64,000 nt of DNA from Cordylochernes scorpioides. Its lineage: Eukaryota > Arthropoda > Arachnida > Pseudoscorpiones > Chernetidae. The translations under genes and the position numbers were made by a program. This document shows positions 11,240 to 21,829 of this stretch, one piece after another. Within the stretch, counting starts at the first letter, position 1, and each line of letters begins with the position of its first letter. A model generated the notes under the pieces. It did no database searches. It had not been told where the DNA came from and worked only from the letters and a program-made list of their open reading frames with translations. Location: the NCBI GenBank assembly GCA_030710605.1, contig CP092869.1:15435703-15499702 (forward strand), read 5' to 3'.

Positions 11240-11630
11240 AAGTCTTAATTGTAAAACGACATTTGAAAATTATCCCGCATGTGTTTTTTTAATGAAAAAT
11301 CGAAATTTATTTTAAAGGAGAAATAACGATTATTTCTAACCTTAGAGATGAAGTATGAAAGGATGAATTGTGAAGAGTAATGATGAACGGAAAAATAAAA
11401 GTGTAAAAGTTAAAAGTTTCCCATCCCTCTGGACACTTTTATTTTTCCGTTCATCATTACTCTTCACAATTCATCCTTTCATACTTCATCTCTAAGGTTA
11501 GAAATAATCGTTATTTCTCCTTTTAAAAAAATCGATTTTTCGTTTAAAAGAAACACATGCGGGATAATTTTCAAATGTTGTTTTATACAATCATAAGCCG
11601 CATTATGTTGTATTATAAAAAGTCTTAATT
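11240..11630. mobile_element. Family F foldback element
   Basis: The arms 11240-11404 and 11433-11630 are near-complementary over about 160 bp around a 28-bp spacer. Markers are AAGTCTTAATT at both outer ends and CCGTTCATCATTACTCTTCA near the centre. Single-arm relatives lie at 10190-10300, 34430-34560 and 40080-40245. No coding sequence was found. Confidence 0.85.
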
Positions 11631-12639
11631 CCAAGATGGAAAACCCCAATGACTTAGGTCGAATGACGCATGCTACCTTATTGATTCTCTCCTTCCCACT
11701 TGCAAACAAAAAGTTGTATTTGAAGGTTGTTAGTGGGTAGCGTATTGTATTATACCGTATATTTTCTTTGCTTCCATCTCCAATTCAATCGTAAGAGTTA
11801 AAACAAAAGATCATCTTAAAGGTTAGATTTACAAGTATCATCTTTAAATTACAGAACTTTGTTGTTACCTATTCCCACCATAGGGTTTGATGAAATCTCG
11901 AACCATATCATTATTGTGAAAAATGATTACAAATATCATATTTCTGAATATAGAGCAATCCATAATATATATATATTTAAAAAATAAGGCTTATTTTGGA
12001 TTGTAATTCGATGGACCAATCGTCCATCTTTTACGAGGGTTTTTGTTATGAAGCACACAGCAGGTCGCGGTGGGCCACGGACGTCTTACAAGCTTATTGG
12101 GCGATAAACCATCTAATATATACATTTTAAACAATATGATATTGTACTGGGATAAAGTTCATAAATTAAGGGAAAAAAAGCATCTCCTTATCGTGAAACT
12201 TTCAGGAAATGCCTATTATAATGGTCCGAATATACTATATTAGTAAAAAGACCATGTTTTACACCATTATGATGAAAAAGAGCAATTAAAAAAGGAATTA
12301 TGTTAACTTTAGAATAACCAAACAAGTATTTTGATGGGAAAGGCGACCTTTATTTTTATAAATACAAACAATTAGTTCTTATTACTGTATAAGGGACGTT
12401 AATACCTGAAAGCTTGAAACGTAAAGCATTAAATATAATATAAGTCATCCTTGGTGATTTTATTTTACTATGAATACAAACAAGTATAGAGTCATATCTT
12501 TTATATCATCCTTCAAAATACCTGTTTTTTTCCTCTTTTCGCTCCCCACTTCTTCCATCCATATTTCCAATTTTTTTTTTCCCCCAAATCATATTCTTAT
12601 TTTCCATATGATCATTCAAATAATAATCTGTATATATTT
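11631..12639. other. No recognised gene
   Basis: AT-rich sequence with pyrimidine-rich plus-strand stretches (12530-12600). No domain or repeat was recognised. Confidence 0.4.
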
Positions 12640-12776
12640 ATCATGTGTATATAATCTTTCTCCATTTTTACCCCTTTGTATATTTCCCACTTTCATAGGT
12701 TTCTCCGTCTTGTAACCCCAAGGAGAATCCTCTGTAAGACCTGTGTGTCTTAATAAAGGTTTGTGTGTGTGTGTTA
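12640..12776 (+). mobile_element. LINE-C-like 3' tail
   Basis: CCAAGGAGAATCCTCTGTAA followed by GTGTCTTAATAAAGG and a GT run parallels the LINE-C tails at 61490-61860 (AGGAGAATCCTGTATGGG...CCTAATAAAGAC). Any coding part is lost. Confidence 0.5.
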
Positions 12777-12906
12777 TATCATCCGTCATTTAAATACGAT
12801 AACAATGATCTTGTTGACGTGTTATCTTATACGATACCAATGGAGTAAGAGAGGATAAAGCTAAAGTAGATTTTTTTTTACTTGAAAATTTGTCTTTATT
12901 TAGTTA

Positions 12907-13177
12907 TACACCTATCCCCCGATTTACACGGTACTTGTTTTACACGTTTTCGCTTTTACACGGTTTTCCAAATAAGTTTTTTTTTTTTTTTTTGTCGCAC
13001 TATACTAAAATGCGATATTCTACTCTATACTACCTATGTTGAAAAGAATATTGGGAGGCTCTGATTCATGAGGGGGCGAACACCTATTCAGATTTGACAG
13101 TTTAATATACACCTATCCCTCGATTTACACGTTTTTCTCAGGAACGTATCTACCGTGTAAATCGGGGGATAGGTGTA
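12907..13177. mobile_element. MITE-3
   Basis: Outer inverted ends are TACACCTATCCCCCGATTTA and its complement at 13150-13177. A second copy of the left end at 13108 makes 13108-13177 a compact hairpin. The whole could be one element with an internal duplication or a solo hairpin next to a broken copy. Confidence 0.7.
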
Positions 13178-13598
13178 TTTATATATTTAAAATAATTATA
13201 ATTATTAATTGATTTAAAAATTGAAAGTTTATATCCAACCAGCGAATTGTTCACCAATTCTTTTACATACATCAGGCCCCAGAAAATGTAGAAAAAAATG
13301 GTTTCCCAACCTTGGTGTTGTGAAAGGGATCCAAAATTAGGTTGGTTAGTAGGTTATCCAAACGGAGGAAGTTGGGGTGTACTGCGCCGAAGGTCAGTGG
13401 GTATGTAAATAAACATGGGAGAGTGTGACCGCATATGTCACACATGTAGTCTACACTCGTCGTTTTCCTGGAGGCATCTTTACTAGAATTCGAAATCAAA
13501 CAATCTTTGCAACAGATAGAAGACTGGCTAGCATTTCACAAAATACATCTTTATATTAAACTAGCGCTCGAGTATACTACTCCAGGTACTGCTAATAA
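13178..13598. other. No recognised gene
   Basis: No domain, RNA gene or repeat recognised. Confidence 0.35.
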
Positions 13599-13611
13599 AG
13601 TACGTCTTGTT

Positions 13612-13926
13612 TTTTTTTTTTTTTTTGCTTATCCCTAGTACACGTGGTACAGGCCATGATAACCATGGTGGGTAGTTAGCGACTGCTTTTTACTGTAAGC
13701 GCACCACATGTCTACACATGTGAAAAGCAGTTCGACTTTGCACTTACAAATGCCAGAGCCCCGTTTGGTTACTTGCACTCGCTGGTGGGGTTGGACTTTT
13801 GCAAGAATCGGGGGCCATTGGAGCATTTTTTTTTTTTTAAACAGAAAAAAGTGTCCAATGCGGGAATCGAACCCGGGTCCTAGTGGTCGAAAACCAAACG
13901 GTTTAACCAGCCTTCCACCGACCCCC
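13612..13926 (-). mobile_element. SINE-1, full length with 13-bp TSD
   Basis: On the minus strand it has a tRNA-like head with box B GGGTTCGATTCCCGC at the 13926 end and an A tail at the 13612 end. The flanking direct repeat AGTACGTCTTGTT at 13599-13611 and 13927-13939 is exact, a clean sign of LINE-driven retroposition. Confidence 0.93.
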
Positions 13927-14087
13927 AGTACGTCTTGTTAAGTCGTCGAATCACAGTTAAAACATTTTCGCTTAAAACAACATTGTGCAATAAAATAGCG
14001 ACCAATCAAATATATTAACCCAAACAGTGATGCCCTTAGAGGTGAAAAGAAGAACTACAGAAAAATGGGTTTCGTTTATTCCTTCGC

Positions 14088-14222
14088 GCCTTCCTCTCTA
14101 TAGTGCCCGATTTTAAATACATAGTACGATGCGATTTACATTAAAAGTGACCTGTCTATAGAACCCCCTCTCTATAGGACCCTATTTTGGTGAGTCCCAA
14201 GAGGGGGCGACAGGTTTAACTG
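14088..14222. mobile_element. MITE-1, partial
   Basis: It contains the internal CTCTCTATAGTGCCCGATTTTA and the right terminus CAGGTTTAACTG but lacks the left terminal repeat. Confidence 0.7.
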
Positions 14223-14414
14223 TATATTAAAACATGAGAAAGATTAGACTCTCCGCGTTTAGGGTTTACAACGTTTAGTTTAGTGGGAGATGAAGATTTT
14301 AGCTGGGGGATATACAAAATTTGGGGTGTTGACAACCCGACCTCGAGGGACTCCCAGAAAGTAGGCCGATAGTTGACTTCCTGGAGGCGAAAATTAGACG
14401 CCCCGGGGAAACGT

Positions 14415-15180
14415 CGTCCCAGAGGACAGAGAGGCTTAATTAGAATGTTCTCGAACAGCCTCAACAAAACCAGAACAACAATGAAACCTCAAAACCCCAA
14501 CAATCATTTCCATCGCAGTAAGGATAGTAGAGGTTTGTTCTATGTTTACAAGAAACATTCGGGGTTTAATTCGTCCCAGAGGACAGAGAGGCTTAATTAG
14601 AATGTTCGCGAACAGCCTCAACAAAACCAGAACAACAATGAAACTTCATAACCCCAACAATCATTTTTTCATCACAGTAAGGATAGTAGAAGTTTGTTCT
14701 ATGTTTACAGGAAAAATTCGTGCTTTAATTCGTCCCAGAGGACAGAGAGGCTTAATTAAAATGTTCTCGAACAGCCTCAACAAAACCAGAACATCAATAA
14801 AACCCCAACAATCATTTCCATCACAGTAAGGATACTAGAAGTTTGTTCTATGTTTACAAGAAACATTCGTGCTTTAATTCGTCCCAGAGGACAGAGAGGC
14901 TTAATTAGAATGTTCGCGAACAGCCTCAACAAAACCAGAACATCAATGAAACCCCAACAATAATTTCCATCACAGTAAGGATACTAGAAGTTTGTTCTAT
15001 GTTTACAAGAAACATTCGTGCTTTAATTCGTCCCAGAGGACAGAGAGGCTTAATTAGAATGTTCGCGAACAGCCTTAACAAAACCAGAACAACAATGAAA
15101 ATTCATAACCCCAACAATCATTTTTTCATCGCAGTAAGGATAGTTGAAGTTTGTTCTAGGTTTAAAAGAAACATTCGTGG
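14415..15180. repeat. 149-159-bp tandem array, five copies
   Basis: CGTCCCAGAGGACAGAGAGG starts units at 14415, 14572, 14731, 14880 and 15029. Part of each unit (AGTAAGGATAGTAGA...AAGAAACATTCG) is shared with the family G repeat near 46060 and 62150, so the array amplified a piece of a dispersed repeat. Open frames spanning the units reflect the repetition and are not accepted as genes. Confidence 0.9.
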
Positions 15181-15222
15181 CATAATTATTCATTTTTTTA
15201 TACAGTATAATCACCATGAATT

Positions 15223-15383
15223 GACACTCACGCTAGAGGACACCTCTCTATGAAGAACAGTTTTCATTTACAAAATTACCATTTTTACTATTTAGCAACT
15301 CTCCAGTAAGAGGATACCTCTCTATAAAGGACACTTTGGCTCTACAATTAGATGTCCTTTACAGGAAGGTAGTTCTACAGTAT
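15223..15383. mobile_element. MITE-2, damaged
   Basis: It contains GAGGACACCTCTCTATGAAG, TTTACTATTTAGCAACTCTC and the right end GTTCTACAGTA. The left terminal repeat is degraded. Confidence 0.7.
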
Positions 15384-15414
15384 ATAGATAACACGTTATC
15401 TATCGCCTGAAAGA

Positions 15415-15515
15415 GAACATTGCGACTGCTGTGATAGAGATATATGGAGACATCTGAGGCTCTTCATTGGACACTACAACAACAGAAAATTGACATGGAC
15501 CCAGAACAGCAGTTT
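15415..15515 (+). mobile_element. LINE-B 3' tail
   Basis: GAGACATCTGAGGCTCTTCA TTGGACACTACAACAACA matches 37497-37540 and 57099-57135. It is followed by AAATTGACATGGACCCAGAA, which in the 37.4-kb copy lies upstream of the tail, so the tail region was duplicated or rearranged here. Confidence 0.65.
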
Positions 15516-16029
15516 GTATGTTTAATGTTAGTAGAAGGTTTTTACGTATATTTGAGCGGCTTGTAAGTGTTTGCGTGTCTTATTTACTGCATTTGCTCGT
15601 TTTTTTAGGTTGTTGTGGAAGTTTCTGAATGTTTTTGTGTTTATACATTTGTGTTGTTTGTAACGTGTACTTTTGTTTTTGATTAGTTTTTTGTAGAGTT
15701 TCTGGTATGTATAGGTTACATTTTATGTTTCGTTTTAACGTACTTGCAAATTTTTCTCATTTAAAATAGGCTGTGTTTCTGTGTTTAGAAACTTTTGTTT
15801 GTTGTTTGCGTATTGAAATTGACTTTTTTCCTTCTATTTAAGGGGTGTTTCTTCTACCATTTTCAAGTATCTGTCTATATGCGACTTCTTAAAGGTGTAT
15901 GCCTGTTTGTAATATTCGGCCTTATTTCAATTAAAGAAGACAAGCTAGAATCACTTTCAACCAAAAACGAAATTGTTGCTTCCCATTCCCAAAATCTGGC
16001 GGTATACCACACCAGCTCTATTAGGTGAC
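15516..16029. other. No recognised gene
   Basis: T-rich sequence without recognised features. Confidence 0.35.
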
Positions 16030-16152
16030 TCATAACCTTAATAATATTTCCTGGATTGTCTGTCTGAAAGGTCCTGTGTTTGTGGCCTGGGTACAATCAA
16101 GGAGAGGTTGGAGACTGGCTGGCATTGTCAGCTTTGCACTTATTGGGAATGT
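16030..16152 (-). pseudogene. LINE C-terminal zinc-knuckle remnant
   Basis: The minus-strand translation FPISAKLTMPASLQPLLDC aligns with FPVCSKCSISTATPAHILDC at 44285-44436 and with the LINE-A tail at 47850-48062. The first two knuckle cysteines are lost. This is a decayed RNase H/endonuclease-type LINE C-terminus, read as non-functional. Confidence 0.5.
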
Positions 16153-16194
16153 CTTGAGTTTTTTTGCCTGAAAACTTGAGATGCCCAGACTTAA

Positions 16195-16610
16195 TACATC
16201 TGTAAATTCTTTAAATTAAAAGACACTCATCGGCCGTTACTGTAAAAGACTTGGTACATCTTGGAATTGTTTAAATTAAAAGACACTCATCGGCCGTTAA
16301 ATGTTTTTACTGTAAAATACTTGGTACATCTGGGAATTGTTTAAATTAAAAGACACTCATCGGCCGTTAAATGTTTTTACTGTAAAATACTTGGTACATC
16401 TGGGAATTGTTTAAATTAAAAGACACTCATCGGCCGTTAAATGTTTTTACTGTAAAATACTTGGTACATCTGGGAATTGTTTAAATTAAAAGACACTCAT
16501 AGGCCGTTAAATGTTTTTACTGTAAAATACTTGGTACATCTGGGAATTGTTTGAATTAAAATACATTTCGGCCAGGTGAATGTTTATACTGTAAAAAAAT
16601 TCAATGTCGG
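16195..16610. repeat. 70-bp tandem repeat, about 5.5 copies
   Basis: TGTAAAATACTTGGTACATC recurs at 16311, 16381, 16451 and 16521, with a variant at 16242. Each unit contains CATCGGCCGTTAAATGTTTT, which resembles the GGCC(A/G)GTAAATG boundary of the hairpin repeats at 9061 and 16950. Confidence 0.9.
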
Positions 16611-16747
16611 AAGAGTGTCTTTTCATTTAAATAACTATGAATGTCATCCAGACAATCTCTATCTTCAAGATATTTAGAAATTGATGACCGTTTCTCTCTT
16701 TTTAGGGGTTTTGTAACCGTTACTGGCAGTTTCTTTGAAGATAAACA

Positions 16748-17140
16748 GTAGAACCTCCCTGCAAAGGACATCTAATTGCAGAACCAAAATGTCCTTTAGG
16801 GAGAAGTGTCCTCTTACCGGAGAGTTGCTAAATAGTAAAAATGGTATTTTTGCAAATGAAAACTGTTCTTTATAGAGTTCTTTATATTTATTTTTGACTC
16901 GTGCTTTAGATGTTGTACAAAATTTGGAATATCGCGTGAGAACGCCCTTGGAGCCTTAGAATAATTTTCAATGCCTTGCCAAATGTTTTAATTTTTGTTT
17001 GCTCCTGACGAGGACAAAAGATTTTTGTCGAAACGTCGAGGTAATAAAAAAGATTTACTGGCCGAAGTATCTTTATTTTCCAGAGTTATAGAGATATGTC
17101 CTCTAGCGTGAGTGTCCTCTCATGGAGTATGTTGTACTGT
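16748..17140. mobile_element. MITE-2 interrupted by another repeat
   Basis: The left part (CAGTAGAACCTCCCTGCAAA to about 16878) and the right part (17087-17140, TCCTCTAGCGTGAGTGTCCT) are one MITE-2 copy split by the insertion at 16879-17086. TATAGAG is present at both junctions. Confidence 0.7.
16879..17086 (+). mobile_element. Nested hairpin-bearing insertion
   Basis: This 208-bp insertion carries CTGACGA at 17005, a GACAAAA/TTTTGTC hairpin and GAAACGTCGAG, then ACTGGCCGAAGTATC. A 7-bp TATAGAG duplication flanks it. It resembles the repeats at 9061-9241. Assignment to Penelope-like elements is inference. Confidence 0.55.
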
Positions 17141-17359
17141 TCCTTATAAAATTGTGAAAAACGTTTGAATAATACGAAAATATATTTATCACAATGAGCT
17201 TATTTTAAATGCTAGCTTTCAAGTGATATTCGCTCTTCAACGGGCTTGATTAAATGTCTTTTATCGTTGAAGAGTTGAAGAGCGATTATCAACTTGAAAG
17301 CTAGAATTTTAAAATGAAAAGAAACTCAATGTGAAAGAAATGTATTTTTGTATTTTTCA
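17141..17359. mobile_element. PAL-1 palindromic element with 13-bp TSD
   Basis: An inverted pair with CTAGCTTTCAAG...CGCTCTTCAACG and CTTGAAAGCTAG forms a 219-bp element. TATGTTGTACTGT (17128-17140) and TATGTTCTACTGT (17360-17372) flank it and differ at one base. The copy at 24792-25009 has the same size and TSD length. Confidence 0.75.
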
Positions 17360-18278
17360 TATGTTCTACTGTATTAGGAATGATTAATGGGATTTTCTCC
17401 ATTTTTTCTAAGACACTTAGCGTATCTCTTTGCGTATCTTAAAAGTGTATCTCTTTCCATATAGGCCAGTAAGGAATTACGATAGAGACACTATCTACCT
17501 CTATAAACAAAAATTGTAGAGAAACGCTAACCAGCAATCATCTATTATCCCACTACGTGCAAAAATTAATTTTAAAAATCTATATTACAATAACAAGCGT
17601 GAGTTTTTCTTTTGTAATTAAAGGCATTTAAATATCTCCCCGAACACATATTCAGAAATACAATGGCCAACTAACCATAGCAATCTATATAGATAAAACT
17701 GTCTGATGGTAGAGTGAGATACAAACGTCAAACTGGGCTACAAGGTTAGAAAGAAAGGGAATAAAAGAAGGATAAGGGAGAACCTGGTTACGTCAAACTT
17801 TCAAACCTCACGATCATATTTTTCTAATTAATTTTTTAAAGGGGAAAGTTGGTTTAAAAAAATGACTCACAATAATATTCAAGCTGAGAAACAAAAGGGT
17901 TAGCGAACAATGAAAATTGTGCTCAGTTTCGTGAGGTTTTCCTCAATGTATGTAAATAGGAGTTGTTATGGTAATAACTTTAAATAGTTTGAGAGTTCGC
18001 TTTCTTCCTCTTATTTTCTGGTCTCTACACCGAGAAGTCAATAAAAATCGTCCCATTTTTATGATTTTATATGAAGCAGCACTTAAAAATAATCATGTGC
18101 ATTTTAAACACCTTTTAATTTGATATTTTATTTTTTAGGGGTTTTCAGTAAAGACACAAATTTATTTTTTCAAAACCTTCAATTTTAAGGAATATGGAAT
18201 TCGTTTCCCCCCGTTATTTTCTAGTCTTCAATGAGCGACAAGGCAAAAATCAATAAAAATCATTTTAAAAAATCGAAA
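17360..18278. other. No recognised gene
   Basis: AT-rich sequence. No domain, RNA gene or multicopy repeat recognised. Confidence 0.35.
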
Positions 18279-18665
18279 TCTATATTAATAAAATGCAAAT
18301 TTCATAAGTGGTGTTCGCTAAAAACTTTCGTTACAATGCATCAATTTCGACCAAATTTTCAACATTTATGTAAAACGAGATGGAGCAGGTTTTGCTTAAC
18401 ATCAAAATATTTTTCCTAACATTAACATGCGTAACTTCGCTGTTATCGATTAAATACAAAAAAAATCAACAGAGTTAATTTTATTTATATATAAATACAA
18501 AATTAAATTTCAACAGAGTTAATTTTTTTACATACTAGCTAATAATCTCAATCTAAAAAAATATTCAAAACAAGCAATTTTAAGATAACACCATATGTAA
18601 AACAGTCGGCCAAGAAAACAACTTCTCTCGAGTAAAACCCGGGCGGAGCCGGGTACACCCGCTAG
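18279..18665 (+). mobile_element. Complete non-autonomous Helitron
   Basis: The 5' end TCTATATTAATAAAATGCAA is preceded by A. The 3' end has the hairpin CCCGGGCGGAGCCGGG, then TACACCCG, then CTAG followed by T. This is the full Helitron signature (5' TC, 3' hairpin and CTRR, A^T target). It is 387 bp with no Rep/helicase. The copy at 38935-39227 shares its first 290 bp or so. Confidence 0.88.
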
Positions 18666-18888
18666 TAATAATAATAAAAAAATATATATATATTTTTTAA
18701 TAAATAAAAATATAGAATAAAACTTAAAATTCGCTATTTTTAAATGTAGGTGCGATTATTTAAAAAAAAAAATCAATTAAAATCGTCAAATAACGGCTAC
18801 ATTTTTTTAAAAATGTAATCTACCAAAGGATTGGTAGATAGATTACCATTACAGGACCCCGTACGATGAAATACTATTCGATTGTTCA

Positions 18889-18903
18889 GGGGGGGGGGGG
18901 GGG
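18889..18903 (+). repeat. Poly-G tract
   Basis: Fifteen consecutive G. Possible G-quadruplex or a sequencing-difficult spot. Confidence 0.9.
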
Positions 18904-19237
18904 AAGAAAGACTTAAATTGTCTCAAAAAGGTTAAAAGTTATTTTTAGCATGACATGGCAATTTCTGATATTGGTTTGAGGAAAAGTTACATTAGAACGA
19001 TATTTATGATGGTCATATATTTCGATATAGGGATATTAGTTGACCTAACTATTTCTTATGGTGGTTAGAGTTGGTTCTGTATTGCCCACATTTTGGCTTT
19101 CACATAGCATGCGGGGTTCTAGAATTGTTCAATAGAAAACTTGGAAACTTAACGACAAATTTCAGGCATCGGTTTTTTTTTTTTTTTTTCTCATCAATCT
19201 TCATCAATATAGTAGTCATTTTTAAAATCTCAATATT

Positions 19238-19560
19238 TCAAGACGAGGGCTGTTCGCCCTTTTTCTTCTGGGATTCGAGACGAGGGTTGTTCGAACTTCT
19301 GGGATTCGAGACGAGGGTTGTTCGCCCTTCTTCTTTTGGGATTCGAGACGAGGGCTGTTCGCACTTCTTCTTCGGGGATTCGAGACGAGATCTGTTCGCC
19401 CTTCTTCTTCTGGGTTTCGAGACGAGGACTGTTTGCCCTTCTTCTTCTGGGATTCGAGACGAGGGTTGTTCGAACTTCTGGGATTCGAGACGAGGACTGT
19501 TTGCCCTTCTTCTTCTGGGATTCGAGACGAGGGCTGTTCGCCATTCTTCTTCTGGGATTC
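19238..19560. repeat. Minisatellite with 31- and 37-bp units
   Basis: GGATTCGAGACGAG-type cores lie at 19271, 19302, 19339, 19376, 19413, 19450, 19481, 19518 and 19555, giving spacings of 31, 37, 37, 37, 37, 31, 37 and 37. The short form lacks six bases of the TTCTTCTT block. The array is open in several frames on both strands because units lack stops, so it is not evidence of a gene. Confidence 0.92.
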
Positions 19561-19699
19561 AACTCGTCGAAAAGGTTGGATTTTTAAAATCAATACTATT
19601 GATCCAAGATTGTCTCTTTTATATATAAATACTATTTAATATATAAAGATTAAAACATTTGTTACACATACATAGTAATTAAAAATAAAAATGGCATAT

Positions 19700-20010
19700 C
19701 CTGACCAGGAGCACATGTGCTTTAAAGAAGGCAGAGCGCCATCTGGTGGAACAGAAATCAACTAAACATTGATTCAGCCTGTTCCCTGATATTTGACTAA
19801 CCCAATTTCTTGATAAATCAAGAAAAGCCATTCACGAACGCGTTTCGCGCTTTTTGGCGCTCGTCAGCGTGGACTAGGCTGTACCACTGCGACCAAAAAG
19901 ATTTTTTGGTCCCAGTAGCTTCCTGAAAAACCAAGAAATGGGTATTTAAGGCCAAACTTGCGTAAATACGCTTAACACATGAAATTATTCAAAGCGCGTT
20001 ATTTTGTTCG
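19700..20010. repeat. Family E repeat with strong hairpin
   Basis: On the minus strand CTGACGA (19861-19867), a GCGC/GCGC stem and GAAAC (tttc at 19843-19846) form a compact core. Related copies are at 22820-23060 and 41150-41240 (GTTTCGGGCTGTTGGT). AAGAAAAGC(C/T)A motifs flank it. Confidence 0.55.
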
Positions 20011-20403
20011 ATTTGCCATATTCATAAGCGTTTAAAATGACTTTTTTTTTTTAAGGATAGTTTCAATTTGAAGATGAAATCAAAATTTAAAAAAAAAAAG
20101 TTTTTTCACACACTTTGCCTCAAGAATCAATGTTGATTGAACGGTGAGTGTTTTCTCTGGTGTCTGTCTCGGCCGCGCTGTGCCAGATGTCAAGATATCC
20201 TACACCGACGTCCCATCAACAATGTCCTCCTTGTTGTTGGAGACATTGAATAGGGGGGAGTAAGTCAAAACCTTCGAATATTGATGGGAGGGAGAGAGTA
20301 GAATATGGCTTGTTAGTGCTCCTGACCATCTATCATAATCTTTTTGGAAGAAAAGACAATATTTTCTAAGAATTATTTGAAAAATTGTCTTCAAAAAAAA
20401 AAA

Positions 20404-20683
20404 AAAGCTCTCTTTTTGCCTTTGTGTTGGATCTTCATCGAACCTTGCCTCTACAGAGTAATTCTGAGAGTAATACAGATTAATATCTGTAATTCTTTAT
20501 CCTCAAACGTTGGTGGAGCTCCGGGTCTTTCTTCGTTTTCCAAATCAAAATTGGCACTTTTAAACATTTCAAACCACTTCTGAAACGTTCGTTCAGTTAG
20601 AGCATGGTCATCATAAACTTCCACTAAATTACGATGACTCTCTGTAGTAATATTGTTACATCCATTTTTAATGCGCCTTACAT
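20404..20683 (-). pseudogene. mariner transposase N-terminal relic
   Basis: The minus-strand frame reads SHRNLVEVYDDHALTERTF, then QKWFEMFKSANFDLE and ERPGAP...FEDKELQ. This is the helix-turn-helix region of a mariner/Tc1-group transposase, which binds the terminal repeats. About 40 bp of extra sequence breaks the frame before FDEDPTQRQKE, the next conserved block. The catalytic DDD domain is absent, so this is a non-functional fragment. Confidence 0.88.
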
Positions 20684-20937
20684 TTATTCAAAATATTCTA
20701 TGATATTTAATATATATTTAAAACAGAAAATTTAGATTATCATCATTCCTTGTTATAGTTTCATTCCTTTTGTAATATTTATCGTACATATATCTTGATT
20801 GGTTATTGGAGCGAGAGAGGACCGAGAGAGAGACTGCAGATCACGACCTACGAGGAAGACGACGAAGAAATAAATACAATAACTTTGAAAGGTAATTTAT
20901 TTTTATTTACTTTTATTTTTATTTATTTGCTTTGAAT

Positions 20938-21030
20938 ATGGAAACCCGCTCGGGAAACGTGTATAACACCAAGAAGGAAGAAACCAAGGTCGACGACCCT
21001 GCAAAGCTGAAACTTGGTGCAACAATATAA
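20938..21030 (+). CDS. 30-aa ORF (METRSGNVY...), unidentified
   Basis: The ORF encodes METRSGNVYNTKKEETK and then VDDPAKLKLGATI. A homologous but broken stretch (VETHSG...KVDEPAK...SAT) lies at 52880-52980, with similar bases just upstream (GCTTTGAAT). Repetition at two loci suggests the start of a retroelement ORF. 'TRSG' N-termini are common in Gag proteins, but no Gag domain is visible. An upstream AAAG|GTAATT could be a 5' splice site. Confidence 0.3.
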   Translation: METRSGNVYNTKKEETKVDDPAKLKLGATI

Positions 21031-21277
21031 TAAACCAAAGACATACAAACTCCCTGCTATGCGCGCAATGACAGGAATTCGACAAGAATTAACTCAACTT
21101 TGCTTCCTACTTGTTCGAATCTCTTTTTCTCAACATAGCATTCCCGTTCTTTTAAACAGTCGGCAAATTCATCGTTGGGAGAGCATCTTGGACTATCCCT
21201 AATACCTTTATATCCTCTTTGCCCCCTACCATTGGGACTTGGAATGTCAATAAAATGTTTACAGTATAATAAATATA

Positions 21278-21454
21278 CAGTTAAACCTGTCTATAGCACC
21301 CCCTCTAAATAGCTCCTTCCTCTCTATAGCGCCCGATTTTAAACATTAAAATGTAAACATTTTACATTAAAAGTGACCTGTCTATAGCATCCCCTCTCTA
21401 TAGCACCCAATTTTGGTGAGTCCCAAGAGGGAGCGCTATAGACAGGTTTAACTG
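21278..21454. mobile_element. MITE-1, best copy
   Basis: CAGTTAAACCTGTCTATAG and CTATAGACAGGTTTAACTG form terminal inverted repeats, with TA immediately outside both ends (21276-21277, 21455-21456). The body is 177 bp and non-coding. Confidence 0.88.
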
Positions 21455-21716
21455 TATATATATAAAACATGGACTATACCTATTCCTTTTCTACTCTCAC
21501 AGTGTTTCTGAAACATTATTTATAATCAAACAAATTCTACATGTTTTCTGAAGATGATAAAGAGATTAATAAAGATAAAAAACACATCTCCAGAAACCTG
21601 TAGCATTTGTTTGATTAATATTCAGGATATTTGAACCAATTAATATTGAATCATATTAGTTATTTAAACATACTTGTTCACGACACCTACTTGTACTTAA
21701 ACTTTGTCCCTAGTAC

Positions 21717-21829
21717 CTTTGCGTCCTTTTTCTTGCGGCGTGAAGAGCGGCTTTGTCGTCGTATCGTCGTCTATAGGGACATCGTCATCTTGAAAGGAAA
21801 AGTCTTGGCTTTGACACGGCGGTGGAATC
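21717..21829 (-). CDS. Possible internal host exon, unidentified
   Basis: The minus strand has TGGCTCCAG as a possible acceptor and CGCAAAG|GTAC as a possible donor around a 113-bp frame without stops. It encodes an acidic, low-complexity peptide containing IPPPCQSQDFSFQDDD and KPLFTPQEKGRKG. Local GC is well above the surroundings. The protein is not recognised. Confidence 0.3.

Noticed and set aside
14373-15253. Repeated peptide frames (RPRGQRGLIRMF)
   Set aside because: They are carried by a tandem array of a dispersed non-coding repeat and the frame is lost between units.
19071-19628. 185-codon open frame over the minisatellite
   Set aside because: Openness follows from stop-free repeat units in all frames and both strands.
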